Both the position numbers and the translations under genes were made by a program. Shown piece after piece: positions 1-6,370 of a stretch of 9,326 nucleotides of DNA. Position 1 is the first letter of the stretch; every line of letters starts with the position of its first letter. This DNA comes from Planctomycetota bacterium (lineage in GTDB: Bacteria; Planctomycetota; UBA11346): NCBI GenBank assembly GCA_007131555.1, contig SLQH01000007.1, forward strand, positions 1-9,326. Direction: 5' to 3'. Below the pieces are notes generated by a model. It was given only the letters and a program-made list of their open reading frames with translations, was not told the origin of the DNA and did no database searches.

Positions 1-41
1 GCCCTGGCCTATGTCCGTCTCAAGAATCTCCGCCCGCCAAT

Positions 42-64
42 GTACACGGGCCAAGGCCCGGTAC
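42..64. repeat. Near-perfect palindrome (hairpin)
   Basis: GTAC (42-45), one unpaired A (46), then CGGGCC (47-52), a two-base centre AA, GGCCCG (55-60) and GTAC (61-64). This gives 10 base pairs interrupted by a single bulge. Part of the left arm (TACACGG, 43-49) can instead pair perfectly with CCGTGTA at 66-72, so two mutually exclusive hairpins are possible. No T-run follows on either strand, so it is not a classical intrinsic terminator. Its function is unknown. Confidence 0.7.
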
Positions 65-88
65 TCCGTGTAATAATGCGCAGATCCT

Positions 89-159
89 GGAGGTCTGTAG
101 GGGATCGATAGGCACGTCGCCTGCTGGGCCATGCTCGGTCGCTATCCCTTACAGACTCC
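89..159. repeat. Long imperfect inverted repeat, 16-bp stem
   Basis: Bases 94-105 pair with 144-155 as 12 consecutive pairs, one of them a G-T (G-U in RNA) at 100/149. After a single bulged G (93), bases 89-92 pair with 156-159. The loop of 38 bases (106-143) contains further short complementarity (GATAG 107-111 with CTATC 142-146, competing with the main stem). The stem starts about 75 bp beyond the recQ stop codon in the direction of recQ transcription. It could be a transcript-end structure, a small structured RNA, or the remnant of a miniature mobile element. No poly-T tract follows, and no target-site duplication was established. Confidence 0.65.
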
Positions 160-235
160 TAGGTGAAAGCCCGAATCTGTCCAAATCGTCTTGTACAGCA
201 ACCCTAAAGCCTCCAGCCTACAACCGGATTTAGGT

Positions 236-2107
236 TCAGCCACACATGGTCGCGGCGGCATCCGGTTCGATGCCGGCGATGACGGCTAGGAAGGGCCGGG
301 CATAACGGGTCCGCTTGTGTTCTCCAACACCATGGACCAGCAGGAAGTCATCGTTGTTGCCCGGTCGCAGCAGGGCCATATCGCGCAGCGTGGCGTCAGA
401 AAAGACCATGTAGGGAGCGATGTCCTGGGCCTCGGCCAGGAGGCGGCGCAGGCGCCGGAGGCGCTCGAAGAGCTCGACCCCCTCGCCGTCAAGTCCGGCA
501 TCCTGGGCCATTCGCCTGGCCCGGTTGTCGCGCTTGCGGGCCGGAGCGGTGAAACGGCTCAGGCGGATCTGCGGCTGGCAGGTCTTGCAATAATCCCGAC
601 CCTGGTTGGTCATGGCCAGCAAGGGCATGCGATCCTGATCAACCACCTCCAGCAGGCCCTGGACGATCAACTGATCGATCCAGGACCGCAGACTGGCCTC
701 GGGATAATCCTGCAAGAGACCGTATACGCTCAGGTCATGATGACGAAAACGCAGGACCTTCTGGCTCTTGCTGCCGCGCAATACGTCAATGACGTGATTG
801 ACGCCAAAGCGCCCCTCCAAGCGCCAGACTGCGCTGATGATCTTGCGAGCCAGGTCTTCTACCTGCTCCTGGTCCAGGGCTTCAGTCTCACCCCGACAGA
901 CATCACAGGCCCCGCAACCACCTTCGGCACTGATGTCGAGGTCATGACCGAAATGCTGGCTGAGCAGCAGATGTCGACAGACCGGCGAGATGGCATAGCG
1001 GCCAATTTCGGCCAACTGACGCTCCAGGGCGGCCTTGCGTTCCGGCGGCAGGGGGCCGTCGAGTTCGGCCAGACGGCGATGGGTGACCAGATCACCGGCA
1101 CTGGCCAGCAAGACGCATTCGGCCGGTTGACCATCGCGCCCAGCCCGGCCCGACTCCTGCTGATAATGCTCGATGGAGCGCGGCATGTTGGCATGGATGA
1201 CATAACGGACATTGGAGCGGTCGATACCCATGCCGAAGGCGATGGTGGCCACCACCACATCCAGGCGTTCACGCACAAAGGCGTCTTGAACCGCCGTTCT
1301 GCGGGCCGCCGGAAGGCCGGCATGGTAGGGTGCCGCATCAAGCCCCCGTTCAACCAGGGCCTCGGCGATGCGTTCGGTCTCCTTGCGGGTCTGACAATAG
1401 ATGATGCCCCCCTCACCCTGATGTCGGGACAGGATCTGGAGGACCTGGGTGATGGCATTGTGGCGCGGCACGGCCCGATAGATGAGATTGGGCCGATCAG
1501 GGTGACCGATCAGGATCAGGGGCTCACGCAGGCCCAACTGCTGCCTGATGTCGTGTTGGACCTGGGGCGTGGCGGTGGCGGTCAGGGCCATGCGCGGCAC
1601 CTGCGGCAGGCGCTCGAACCACGGCGCCAACTGGCGGTATTCGGGACGGAAGTCATGACCCCAGTGGGATACGCAGTGGGCTTCATCAACCGCGATCAGG
1701 GCGATGCGGTCGGCACAACTCTCCAGCAGATCGCCCAGGACGAAGCGCTCCGGCGACACGTAAAGCAGGTCCAGGTCGCCATTGGCGGCAGCGGCATAGG
1801 TCTGACGACGCTTGGCAGCAGGACAATTGGAGTGCAGGGCGCCAGCCCGCAAGCCTGCCACCACGGCGGCTGATACCTGATCATCCATGAGGGCGATCAA
1901 AGGACTGATCACCAGCACCAGACCATCGGCACAGGCCGCCGGCACCTGATAACAGAGGCTCTTGCCACCGCCGGTCGGCATGATGACCAGGGCATCACGG
2001 CCACTCAAGGCGGCGCTGACGGCTTCCTCCTGCAAGGGGCGGAAGGCATCATAGCCCCAAAAGCGCTGCAAGGCGGTCTGCGGATCCACGGTGCCAGCAT
2101 GCGACAT
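236..2107 (-). CDS. recQ: ATP-dependent DNA helicase RecQ
   Basis: A 623-residue 3'-5' superfamily 2 DNA helicase of the RecQ family, which unwinds recombination and replication intermediates in the cytoplasm. The length is close to that of E. coli RecQ (about 610), so it is full length. Visible motifs: aromatic/Q region F17 to Q26; Walker A PTGGGKS (44-50); Walker B DEAH (141-144) followed by the RecQ-typical CVSHWGHDFRPEY (145-157); TATAT (176-180); YCQTRK (237-242); ATIAFGMGID (287-296); and QQESGRAGRDG (316-326), which carries the arginine finger. The RecQ zinc site has C377, C398, C401 and C404, and is followed by the winged-helix region (about 410-515). An HRDC domain fills about 543-610 (FERLRRLRRLLAEAQDIAPY onward), so the single-strand binding module is retained. 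Translation starts at ATG 2105-2107 without an obvious Shine-Dalgarno sequence. This start leaves the usual short N-terminal tail before the helicase core. The gene is divergent from the envelope genes and its job is unrelated to them. Confidence 0.97.
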   Translation of the reverse strand: MSHAGTVDPQTALQRFWGYDAFRPLQEEAVSAALSGRDALVIMPTGGGKSLCYQVPAACADGLVLVISPLIALMDDQVSAAVVAGLRAGALHSNCPAAKRRQTYAAAANGDLDLLYVSPERFVLGDLLESCADRIALIAVDEAHCVSHWGHDFRPEYRQLAPWFERLPQVPRMALTATATPQVQHDIRQQLGLREPLILIGHPDRPNLIYRAVPRHNAITQVLQILSRHQGEGGIIYCQTRKETERIAEALVERGLDAAPYHAGLPAARRTAVQDAFVRERLDVVVATIAFGMGIDRSNVRYVIHANMPRSIEHYQQESGRAGRDGQPAECVLLASAGDLVTHRRLAELDGPLPPERKAALERQLAEIGRYAISPVCRHLLLSQHFGHDLDISAEGGCGACDVCRGETEALDQEQVEDLARKIISAVWRLEGRFGVNHVIDVLRGSKSQKVLRFRHHDLSVYGLLQDYPEASLRSWIDQLIVQGLLEVVDQDRMPLLAMTNQGRDYCKTCQPQIRLSRFTAPARKRDNRARRMAQDAGLDGEGVELFERLRRLRRLLAEAQDIAPYMVFSDATLRDMALLRPGNNDDFLLVHGVGEHKRTRYARPFLAVIAGIEPDAAATMCG

Positions 2108-2202
2108 GATGGGCGACAGGCTATCATCGATCTCCGACCACTCCAGTCTGAGACCCTGTGCCGGCCCTTGCCCTTGACCAGAGCGGCCCAGAATGGCCTA
2201 TC
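2108..2202. other. Divergent intergenic spacer between recQ and the bamD-like gene
   Basis: This 95-bp spacer must contain the promoters of recQ (leftward) and of the bamD-like gene (rightward), because nothing else separates the two. I could not find a convincing -35/-10 pair for either. TTGACC at 2174-2179 looks like a -35 box, but the only matching -10 (TATCAT, 2199-2204) lies at a 19-bp spacing and overlaps the preferred start codon. Neither gene has a good Shine-Dalgarno sequence here. Confidence 0.5.
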
Positions 2203-3321
2203 ATGGCATCGCATACCCACACCGGACTCTTCAGGCCATATCGACTGCTCGTCCTGGCCGCCATACTGGCCTTGGGCGCCATGCCTGGAGCCGCCCTGGC
2301 CGCCCAGGGGCCAACCCGCGACATGGCCGACATGTCGATCAGCGAGGAGGAACACCTTGAAAACTTCCTCGCCTTGCGCCGGCGGATGGCTGCCCGCTAC
2401 ATCCTTGAGCGTCAAGAGGCCTTGCCGACGCTCAGCGCTGATTATCACGCCAAGGCCTTGCAGATCGCCAACGAAGCCCGCGCCGCCTTTGCCGCAGGCC
2501 ACATCAAGGATGCCAATGCCATGGTCAGGCATGGCCTCAGGCGCTATCCCTACAGTGACGCCGCTCCGATCCTGACCCATCTGGCCTTTCGCATCAATGC
2601 CGTCTCGGCCAACTTCGGCCGGGCCCGACGTCACCTCATCGATCTGCGCGAACGCTTCCCTGAATATCCTGATATCACCATCGCCATGCAGGAAGCCCTG
2701 GCAGTGGCCGAGACGGCGCAAAGCCAGGGCCGCATCATCAACCTTGATGCTGCCACCCCCCGTGAAGTGATCAGTGTCTCCGATGTTGGCTCACTGCGAG
2801 CCAGCAACATGTTCTTTTATTACCTGACCCGCTACGGCGATCGCCACGAGGTCGCTCCACGCGCCACCCTCGGTCTGGCCCGGGCCTACCTGATCCAGGG
2901 CCAATCGCGCCTTGAGAAGTTGTTCGATGCTCGTCGTCATTACGAGATATTCTTTGATCGCTTCCCACACAGCCCTCTGGTCTTTGAGGCCTTGTGCGAG
3001 TATGCCCTGAGCTATCTGATCGCGTATCGCGGCGATGTCTATGATCTGGGCGTGATCATCACCGCAGAATCGATCATCGAACGCCAGGCTCGCCACTACA
3101 CCGATGAGGATCCGGTCAACATCGCCCGTATCGAACAGTATCGGGCCCTGATCCGGCGCTGGTGGCAGGATCGTGACCTGCGGGTTGGGCGCTGGTATCA
3201 GGCCCGTCGCCATATGGACGCCGCCGCCCTGTATTTCCGTGAGGTCATCGCCCGCGACAGCAGCAGCCCCCAAGCCCAGGAGGCTCGCCGTCGACTGGCG
3301 GTGGTGAGCCGGGATCACTGA
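2203..3321 (+). CDS. BamD-like periplasmic TPR protein, outer membrane assembly
   Basis: A 372-residue exported protein with tetratricopeptide-like helical repeats, most like BamD, which helps the BAM complex insert beta-barrel proteins into the outer membrane. The N-terminus is a signal peptide: basic R11/R14, a hydrophobic stretch at about 15-30, and an ALA-A cleavage site near 33/34. TPR-like helix pairs are seen at about 78-116 and from 219 to the end. The C-terminal half carries the BamD pattern of RRHYEIFFDRFPHSP (244-258), then DLRVGRWYQARRHMDAAALY (325-344) and a final helix around 357-368. The mature N-terminus has no lipobox cysteine; the only cysteine is C265, so unlike proteobacterial BamD it should not be lipid-anchored. 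I chose ATG 2203 because the signal peptide begins properly there. An in-frame GTG at 2158 would add 15 residues ahead of it. The gene is tightly followed by the lptE-like gene. A general TPR protein of other function remains possible. Confidence 0.7.
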   Translation: MASHTHTGLFRPYRLLVLAAILALGAMPGAALAAQGPTRDMADMSISEEEHLENFLALRRRMAARYILERQEALPTLSADYHAKALQIANEARAAFAAGHIKDANAMVRHGLRRYPYSDAAPILTHLAFRINAVSANFGRARRHLIDLRERFPEYPDITIAMQEALAVAETAQSQGRIINLDAATPREVISVSDVGSLRASNMFFYYLTRYGDRHEVAPRATLGLARAYLIQGQSRLEKLFDARRHYEIFFDRFPHSPLVFEALCEYALSYLIAYRGDVYDLGVIITAESIIERQARHYTDEDPVNIARIEQYRALIRRWWQDRDLRVGRWYQARRHMDAAALYFREVIARDSSSPQAQEARRRLAVVSRDH

Positions 3322-3323
3322 CC

Positions 3324-3815
3324 GTGTGGCGTCCGGTCCTGGGCCCAGCCGTTCTGCTCGTGCTCCTGCTCAGCGCTTGCTATCGAGCCACTCCCCCGCC
3401 GCGCCTGGATGGCCCTCTGGCTATCACCATTGACACCAATCGCTCTCGTCTGATTGCCGCCCAGGGTCCGCTCCAGCAGGAGGTGGCCCGGGCCTGTCGC
3501 CGTGATCTGGGCTGGCGTGTTGATCCGACCGCCGCCAAGCGTCTGGTCCTGACCATCAATGACGATGACATCAGCGCCACCAGTCACGGCGATCTTGGCA
3601 TCGCCCGTCGGTGGCGGATGGAGATATCCGGCACCTGGACCCTGCATCGTCCTGGACACGATCCGATCACGGGACGCTTTTCCGGCAGCGGCCATGCCGC
3701 CCGTCGGGATCACGAAGCCAATGCCCTACGCGCTGCCGCTGCCAACGCCGCCGATGCCATCGCTGCCCAGGTATCCCTGGCGGTCAGTCGCAAAGCCCCG
3801 CCAGCCCCCCCATGA
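3324..3815 (+). CDS. Small outer-membrane lipoprotein, probably LptE-like
   Basis: A 163-residue lipoprotein. The signal peptide has a hydrophobic core at about 6-16 and the lipobox LSAC (16-19), so C19 becomes the lipidated N-terminus. Residue 20 is Tyr rather than Asp, which by the proteobacterial Lol rule favours the outer membrane. The mature part suits LptE, the plug protein of the LptD lipopolysaccharide translocon: a single small alpha/beta domain with an early helix (RSRLIAAQGPLQQEVARACR, 40-59), beta strands including LVLTIND (69-75) and a strand WRMEISGTWTL (96-106), and a long alanine-rich C-terminal helix (about 127-153). Translation starts at GTG 3324, only 2 bp after the stop of the bamD-like gene, so translational coupling is likely. 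LptE sequences are poorly conserved, so this call rests on size, lipobox, layout and neighbours rather than on a signature motif. Confidence 0.55.
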   Translation: MWRPVLGPAVLLVLLLSACYRATPPPRLDGPLAITIDTNRSRLIAAQGPLQQEVARACRRDLGWRVDPTAAKRLVLTINDDDISATSHGDLGIARRWRMEISGTWTLHRPGHDPITGRFSGSGHAARRDHEANALRAAAANAADAIAAQVSLAVSRKAPPAPP

Positions 3816-3843
3816 CACGGCTCATCTGACAGCGGCAGCCGTG
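3816..3843 (+). repeat. Intercistronic stem-loop after the LptE-like gene
   Basis: CACGGCT (3816-3822) pairs perfectly with AGCCGTG (3837-3843) around a 14-base loop, immediately after the TGA stop at 3813-3815. Only a weak T-rich stretch follows (CCTTTG, 3851-3856), so it may be a partial terminator, an mRNA processing or stability element, or chance. It lies in the 57-bp gap before the mutase gene. Confidence 0.4.
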
Positions 3844-3862
3844 CACCAAACCTTTGTATTAC

Positions 3863-3867
3863 GGAAG
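3863..3867 (+). promoter_or_regulatory. Shine-Dalgarno sequence of the mutase gene
   Basis: GGAAG sits 5 bases before ATG 3873. It fixes that start codon and shows that ribosome binding sites are used in at least some genes here, although recQ, the bamD-like and the lptE-like genes lack clear ones. Confidence 0.6.
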
Positions 3868-3872
3868 ACACC

Positions 3873-5258
3873 ATGATTCCATCTCCCCTGCGCTGCGTCG
3901 TATCGGTCAGCGGTCTGCGCGGCATCGTCGGCGAGAGCCTTGATCCGGTGACGGTGCTGGCCCTGGCCCAGGCCTGTGTCCAGGTCATGGGCAACGATCG
4001 CCCCCTGGTCATCGGCCGTGACAGCCGCCCCAGTGGCGCCATGCTGGTCCAGGCGGCCGCCGCCGGAGCCATGGCCGCAGGCGCTGATGTCATCGATCTT
4101 GGCATCGTCCCGACCCCCACCGTCCCCCTGGCTGTGACCCGTCTGGAAGCGGCCGGCGGCATCCAGGTCTCGGCCAGCCACAATCCCGGCCACTGGAACG
4201 CCCTCAAGTTCTATGGCCCCAGCGGCCGCAATGTCGATCAGGCCCAACTGGACGCCATCCTCGCCGCCTATCAGGCCCTCGACCTCGACCGCTGTCAGCC
4301 CGCCGCAGGCTGCGGACGCATGCAGGCCGCGCCTGATGCCCTGGGCTGGCATCTGGCAGCCGTGGTGGCGGCGGTTGACACCGAGGCCATCCGGGCCCGT
4401 GGCTACCGGGTCCTGATCGACTGCGTCAACGGTGCCGGCGCCCGCCTCGGACCACGTCTGCTGGCCGCCCTGGGCTGCCAGGTGACCGCGATCCACGCCG
4501 ATCCGGAACTGCCCTTCCCGCGTGACCCTGAACCCACCGCCGACCATCTCCGCCAGACCTGCGCCCTGGTCGCTGCCGCCGGGGTCGATCTGGCCTTCGT
4601 CCAGGACCCGGATGCCGACCGCTTGGCCATCATCGACGGCCAGGGTCGCTACATCGGCGAGGAATACACCTTCGCCCTGTGTGCCGCCGCCCGCTTGGCC
4701 GCCGCCCGTCAGCAGGGGGCCAAGCGGCCGGCCGCCTGCACCAATGTCTCCACCTCGCGCCTGGTCGATCTGCTGGCAGCCCCGATCGGAGCCGAGGTGC
4801 ACCGCACTCCGGTGGGCGAAGCCCATGTGCTCGATGCCATGGATGCCTGCGGGGCGGTGATCGGCGGTGAGGGCAACGGCGGGGTCATCGACCCCCGGGT
4901 GGTGGCCTGCCGCGACAGCCACATCGCCATGGCCCTGGTCCTGGAATGCATGGCCCAGCGGGACCACAGGCTGGAAGACATCGTCGACAGCCTGCCGCCC
5001 TGCCACATGCACAAGGAGAAGATCGTCCTGGACCGGCAGGCGGTCAACGCCGCCATGCCGCAACTGCGATCCGCGTCCTGGGCCGCCGATGCCGTGTGCG
5101 ATACCACCGATGGCATCAAGTTCCTGTGGCCCGACTCCTGGGTCCACCTGCGGGCCTCGGGCACCGAGGCCGCCAGCCGCATCATCGCCGAGGCCCCGAC
5201 CATCGAGGCTGCCCGCACCCTGGCCGCCCGTGTGCGCGCCTGCCTGCCGACCACCTGA
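3873..5258 (+). CDS. glmM: Phosphoglucosamine mutase / phosphomannomutase (archaeal-type alpha-D-phosphohexomutase)
   Basis: A 461-residue cytoplasmic alpha-D-phosphohexomutase. The likely reaction is glucosamine-6-phosphate to glucosamine-1-phosphate, feeding UDP-GlcNAc for peptidoglycan and lipid A. All four active-site elements are present: the phosphoserine loop SASHNPGHWNALKF (100-113) with catalytic S102; the magnesium-binding DPDADR (245-250); the sugar-specificity loop GGEGNGG (331-337); and the phosphate-binding loop RASGTEAASR (427-436). The sugar loop reads GEGNGG rather than the GEQSGH of classical bacterial GlmM. GEGNGG together with HNP-x-x-WNALKF is the pattern of the archaeal-type phosphoglucosamine mutases, so substrate preference (glucosamine-, mannose- or glucose-phosphate) cannot be fixed from sequence. 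The length is normal and no key residue is missing. The start at ATG 3873 has a good Shine-Dalgarno sequence. It sits between outer-membrane assembly genes and a membrane zinc-finger gene, consistent with an envelope role. Confidence 0.9.
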   Translation: MIPSPLRCVVSVSGLRGIVGESLDPVTVLALAQACVQVMGNDRPLVIGRDSRPSGAMLVQAAAAGAMAAGADVIDLGIVPTPTVPLAVTRLEAAGGIQVSASHNPGHWNALKFYGPSGRNVDQAQLDAILAAYQALDLDRCQPAAGCGRMQAAPDALGWHLAAVVAAVDTEAIRARGYRVLIDCVNGAGARLGPRLLAALGCQVTAIHADPELPFPRDPEPTADHLRQTCALVAAAGVDLAFVQDPDADRLAIIDGQGRYIGEEYTFALCAAARLAAARQQGAKRPAACTNVSTSRLVDLLAAPIGAEVHRTPVGEAHVLDAMDACGAVIGGEGNGGVIDPRVVACRDSHIAMALVLECMAQRDHRLEDIVDSLPPCHMHKEKIVLDRQAVNAAMPQLRSASWAADAVCDTTDGIKFLWPDSWVHLRASGTEAASRIIAEAPTIEAARTLAARVRACLPTT

Positions 5259-5265
5259 GCCTTCT

Positions 5266-5269
5266 GGAG
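5266..5269 (+). promoter_or_regulatory. Shine-Dalgarno sequence of the zinc-finger protein gene
   Basis: GGAG lies 6 bases before ATG 5276. It decides the start of the downstream gene: the same reading frame is open far upstream inside the mutase gene (an ATG at 4946), but only 5276 has a ribosome binding site and begins a plausible protein. Confidence 0.65.
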
Positions 5270-5275
5270 TACCCC

Positions 5276-6202
5276 ATGAGCGACGATCTCGACTTCATCG
5301 ATGACGGTCCATCACGACCCAAGAATCCTGGCTTCACCGACCCCAACCCGGCACCGCCCTCGCCGGATGGTGACCAAGCGCCGTTCAATCCCTTCGCCAA
5401 CGTGACTGTTGACGCCAATCAGCCTGGGCTTGGCGCACCCCCTCCAGCACCTGGGCCGATAGCCACCTCAGCCGCCACTGTCACGCCCGGCCCGGGGCAG
5501 GATGCCAGTGATGATGGTGCCCGCCCGGCCCGTAGGGATGACCTGTGGACCTGCCCCCATTGCCAGGTCGGCAACAAACCTGATCGCAGCACCTGCCGCA
5601 GTTGCGGTAAATCTCCCGACGACCCCGTGGCCAAACCCTGGTTCCTCAATCCAGCCGTCATTGGCGCAGCTGTAGTCGCCCTGATCGTGTTGATCGTCAT
5701 CGCCAGCCGCCTGGGACCGGATTTCACCCTCCAGGAAGCCCACCGCGACAACGTCACCAGCTCGGTGATGACCGATACCTCTCCGGCTCGTCCAGGTCCG
5801 GAACTCGACAACGCCAGCTACGTTCCCCGGGGCCGCATCGCCGGAGTCGGACGGGTCCTGGCCGTCAGCAACCAGTATCAGAATTTCCACGGCACGGTTA
5901 CGGTGGCGGTGGTCTTTGGACGCGAAGGAGAAGAAGGTGGACTGGATGGCCAGTTCACGGCCAGCTTCGATCGCTGTGAGGTATTGCTCCCCAACCGGGT
6001 GCCGGCGCGGGTCTCCTTCGCTTTCATCCATCTGTTGGATCCAGACGGTTCTGTGCCTGACATCCGGCCAGGACAGATGATTTCATTCAGCGGTGACCAT
6101 GGAGTGTTGGAAGGTGAACGCAATTGGGGCACCGTGAGCACCATGAAAGACCGTGAATATCTCGTCCATCCCTGGGCCGGGGTGCGCATTGCCACGCCGT
6201 GA
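5276..6202 (+). CDS. RanBP2-type zinc-finger single-pass membrane protein, function unknown
   Basis: A 308-residue protein of unknown function with four parts. (1) Residues 1-88 are acidic and rich in Pro, Gly and Asp, probably disordered. (2) A zinc finger spans 91-110: W91-x-C93-x2-C96-x3-N100-x6-C107-x2-C110. This is exactly the RanBP2/ZnF spacing, including the Trp and Asn that in eukaryotic members shape the RNA- or ubiquitin-binding face. (3) One transmembrane helix lies at about 125-144 (PAVIGAAVVALIVLIVIA). (4) A beta-rich C-terminal domain covers about 185-305, with alternating strands suggestive of a small barrel such as an OB fold; that part is an inference. There is no signal peptide, so the finger is probably cytoplasmic and the C-terminal domain outside, though flanking charges do not settle the orientation. 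The gene follows the mutase by 17 bp with its own Shine-Dalgarno sequence, so co-transcription is likely. A general zinc-ribbon membrane protein is the main alternative reading. Confidence 0.75.
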   Translation: MSDDLDFIDDGPSRPKNPGFTDPNPAPPSPDGDQAPFNPFANVTVDANQPGLGAPPPAPGPIATSAATVTPGPGQDASDDGARPARRDDLWTCPHCQVGNKPDRSTCRSCGKSPDDPVAKPWFLNPAVIGAAVVALIVLIVIASRLGPDFTLQEAHRDNVTSSVMTDTSPARPGPELDNASYVPRGRIAGVGRVLAVSNQYQNFHGTVTVAVVFGREGEEGGLDGQFTASFDRCEVLLPNRVPARVSFAFIHLLDPDGSVPDIRPGQMISFSGDHGVLEGERNWGTVSTMKDREYLVHPWAGVRIATP

Positions 6203-6242
6203 GCAGCTGGGAATCTGCATAGTTGCTCAGACCTGAAGCACC

Positions 6243-6271
6243 TGGGCAGTTACGGCAACTTATCGTATAAT
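6243..6271 (+). promoter_or_regulatory. Sigma70-like promoter for the PQQ-repeat protein gene
   Basis: A perfect -10 box TATAAT (6266-6271) stands 17 bases after TGGGCA (6243-6248), which matches the consensus -35 at four of six positions. Transcription would begin near 6278, leaving a leader of about 160 bases before the ATG at 6439. It implies that the large secreted protein is expressed independently of the upstream envelope genes. Confidence 0.55.
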
Positions 6272-6343
6272 CCAGTGAGTCGCAACGCATGACGCCATGA
6301 AGATGTAGTATAACGGTGCCGATAGCCCCAACGACCGTATTCC

Positions 6344-6370
6344 AGGACATGGGTCCTCTGCAAGTCCTCT
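6344..6370 (+). repeat. Hairpin and 7-base direct repeat in the leader
   Basis: AGGAC (6344-6348) and GTCCT (6353-6357) form a 5-bp stem with the four-base loop ATGG. The heptamer GTCCTCT occurs at 6353-6359 and again at 6364-6370, eleven bases apart, so either copy can pair with AGGAC. This may be a minor leader structure or a pair of helically phased binding half-sites; it is short enough to be chance. Confidence 0.35.

Larger units (their letters stand above)
1..235. other. Intergenic region downstream of recQ with strong inverted repeats, no supported gene
   Basis: No convincing gene is visible. Two short reading frames run into the left edge. One is on the plus strand (1-111, ending TAG). 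The other is on the minus strand, from an ATG at 130-132 leftward, 44 codons without a stop. They overlap, neither has a well-placed ribosome binding site, and neither product is recognisable, so at most one could be the end or start of a neighbouring gene. The main content is two inverted repeats, listed separately. No tRNA arm sequences were seen. The region may hold the 3' untranslated part of the recQ transcript or a structured RNA. Confidence 0.6.

Noticed and set aside
317..1873. Long plus-strand open frame (518 codons) opposite recQ
   Set aside because: recQ on the minus strand has every helicase motif in the same DNA. The opposite frame is low-complexity, Gln/Gly/Ala-rich and without motifs, as expected for a mirror frame in GC-rich coding DNA.
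2158..2202. GTG start at 2158 for the BamD-like protein
   Set aside because: It would place 15 residues, including two acidic ones, ahead of a signal peptide that begins normally at ATG 2203. It has no ribosome binding site, though ATG 2203 lacks one too.
2174..2204. TTGACC and TATCAT as a promoter for the BamD-like gene
   Set aside because: The 19-bp spacing is poor and the -10 box overlaps the start codon, so the transcript would begin inside the gene and lose the signal peptide.
3822..5147. Long minus-strand open frame (441 codons) opposite the mutase gene
   Set aside because: It overlaps a certain gene, is Gly/Asp/His-rich without any recognisable motif, and has no ribosome binding site; it is a mirror frame.
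4946..5275. Extension of the zinc-finger protein upstream to ATG 4946
   Set aside because: That stretch lies inside the mutase gene in another frame, is Pro/Arg/His-rich and not protein-like, whereas ATG 5276 has GGAG 6 bases before it.
6200..6229. Intrinsic terminator after the zinc-finger gene
   Set aside because: The stem is only 6 bp with an 18-base loop, and no T-run follows.
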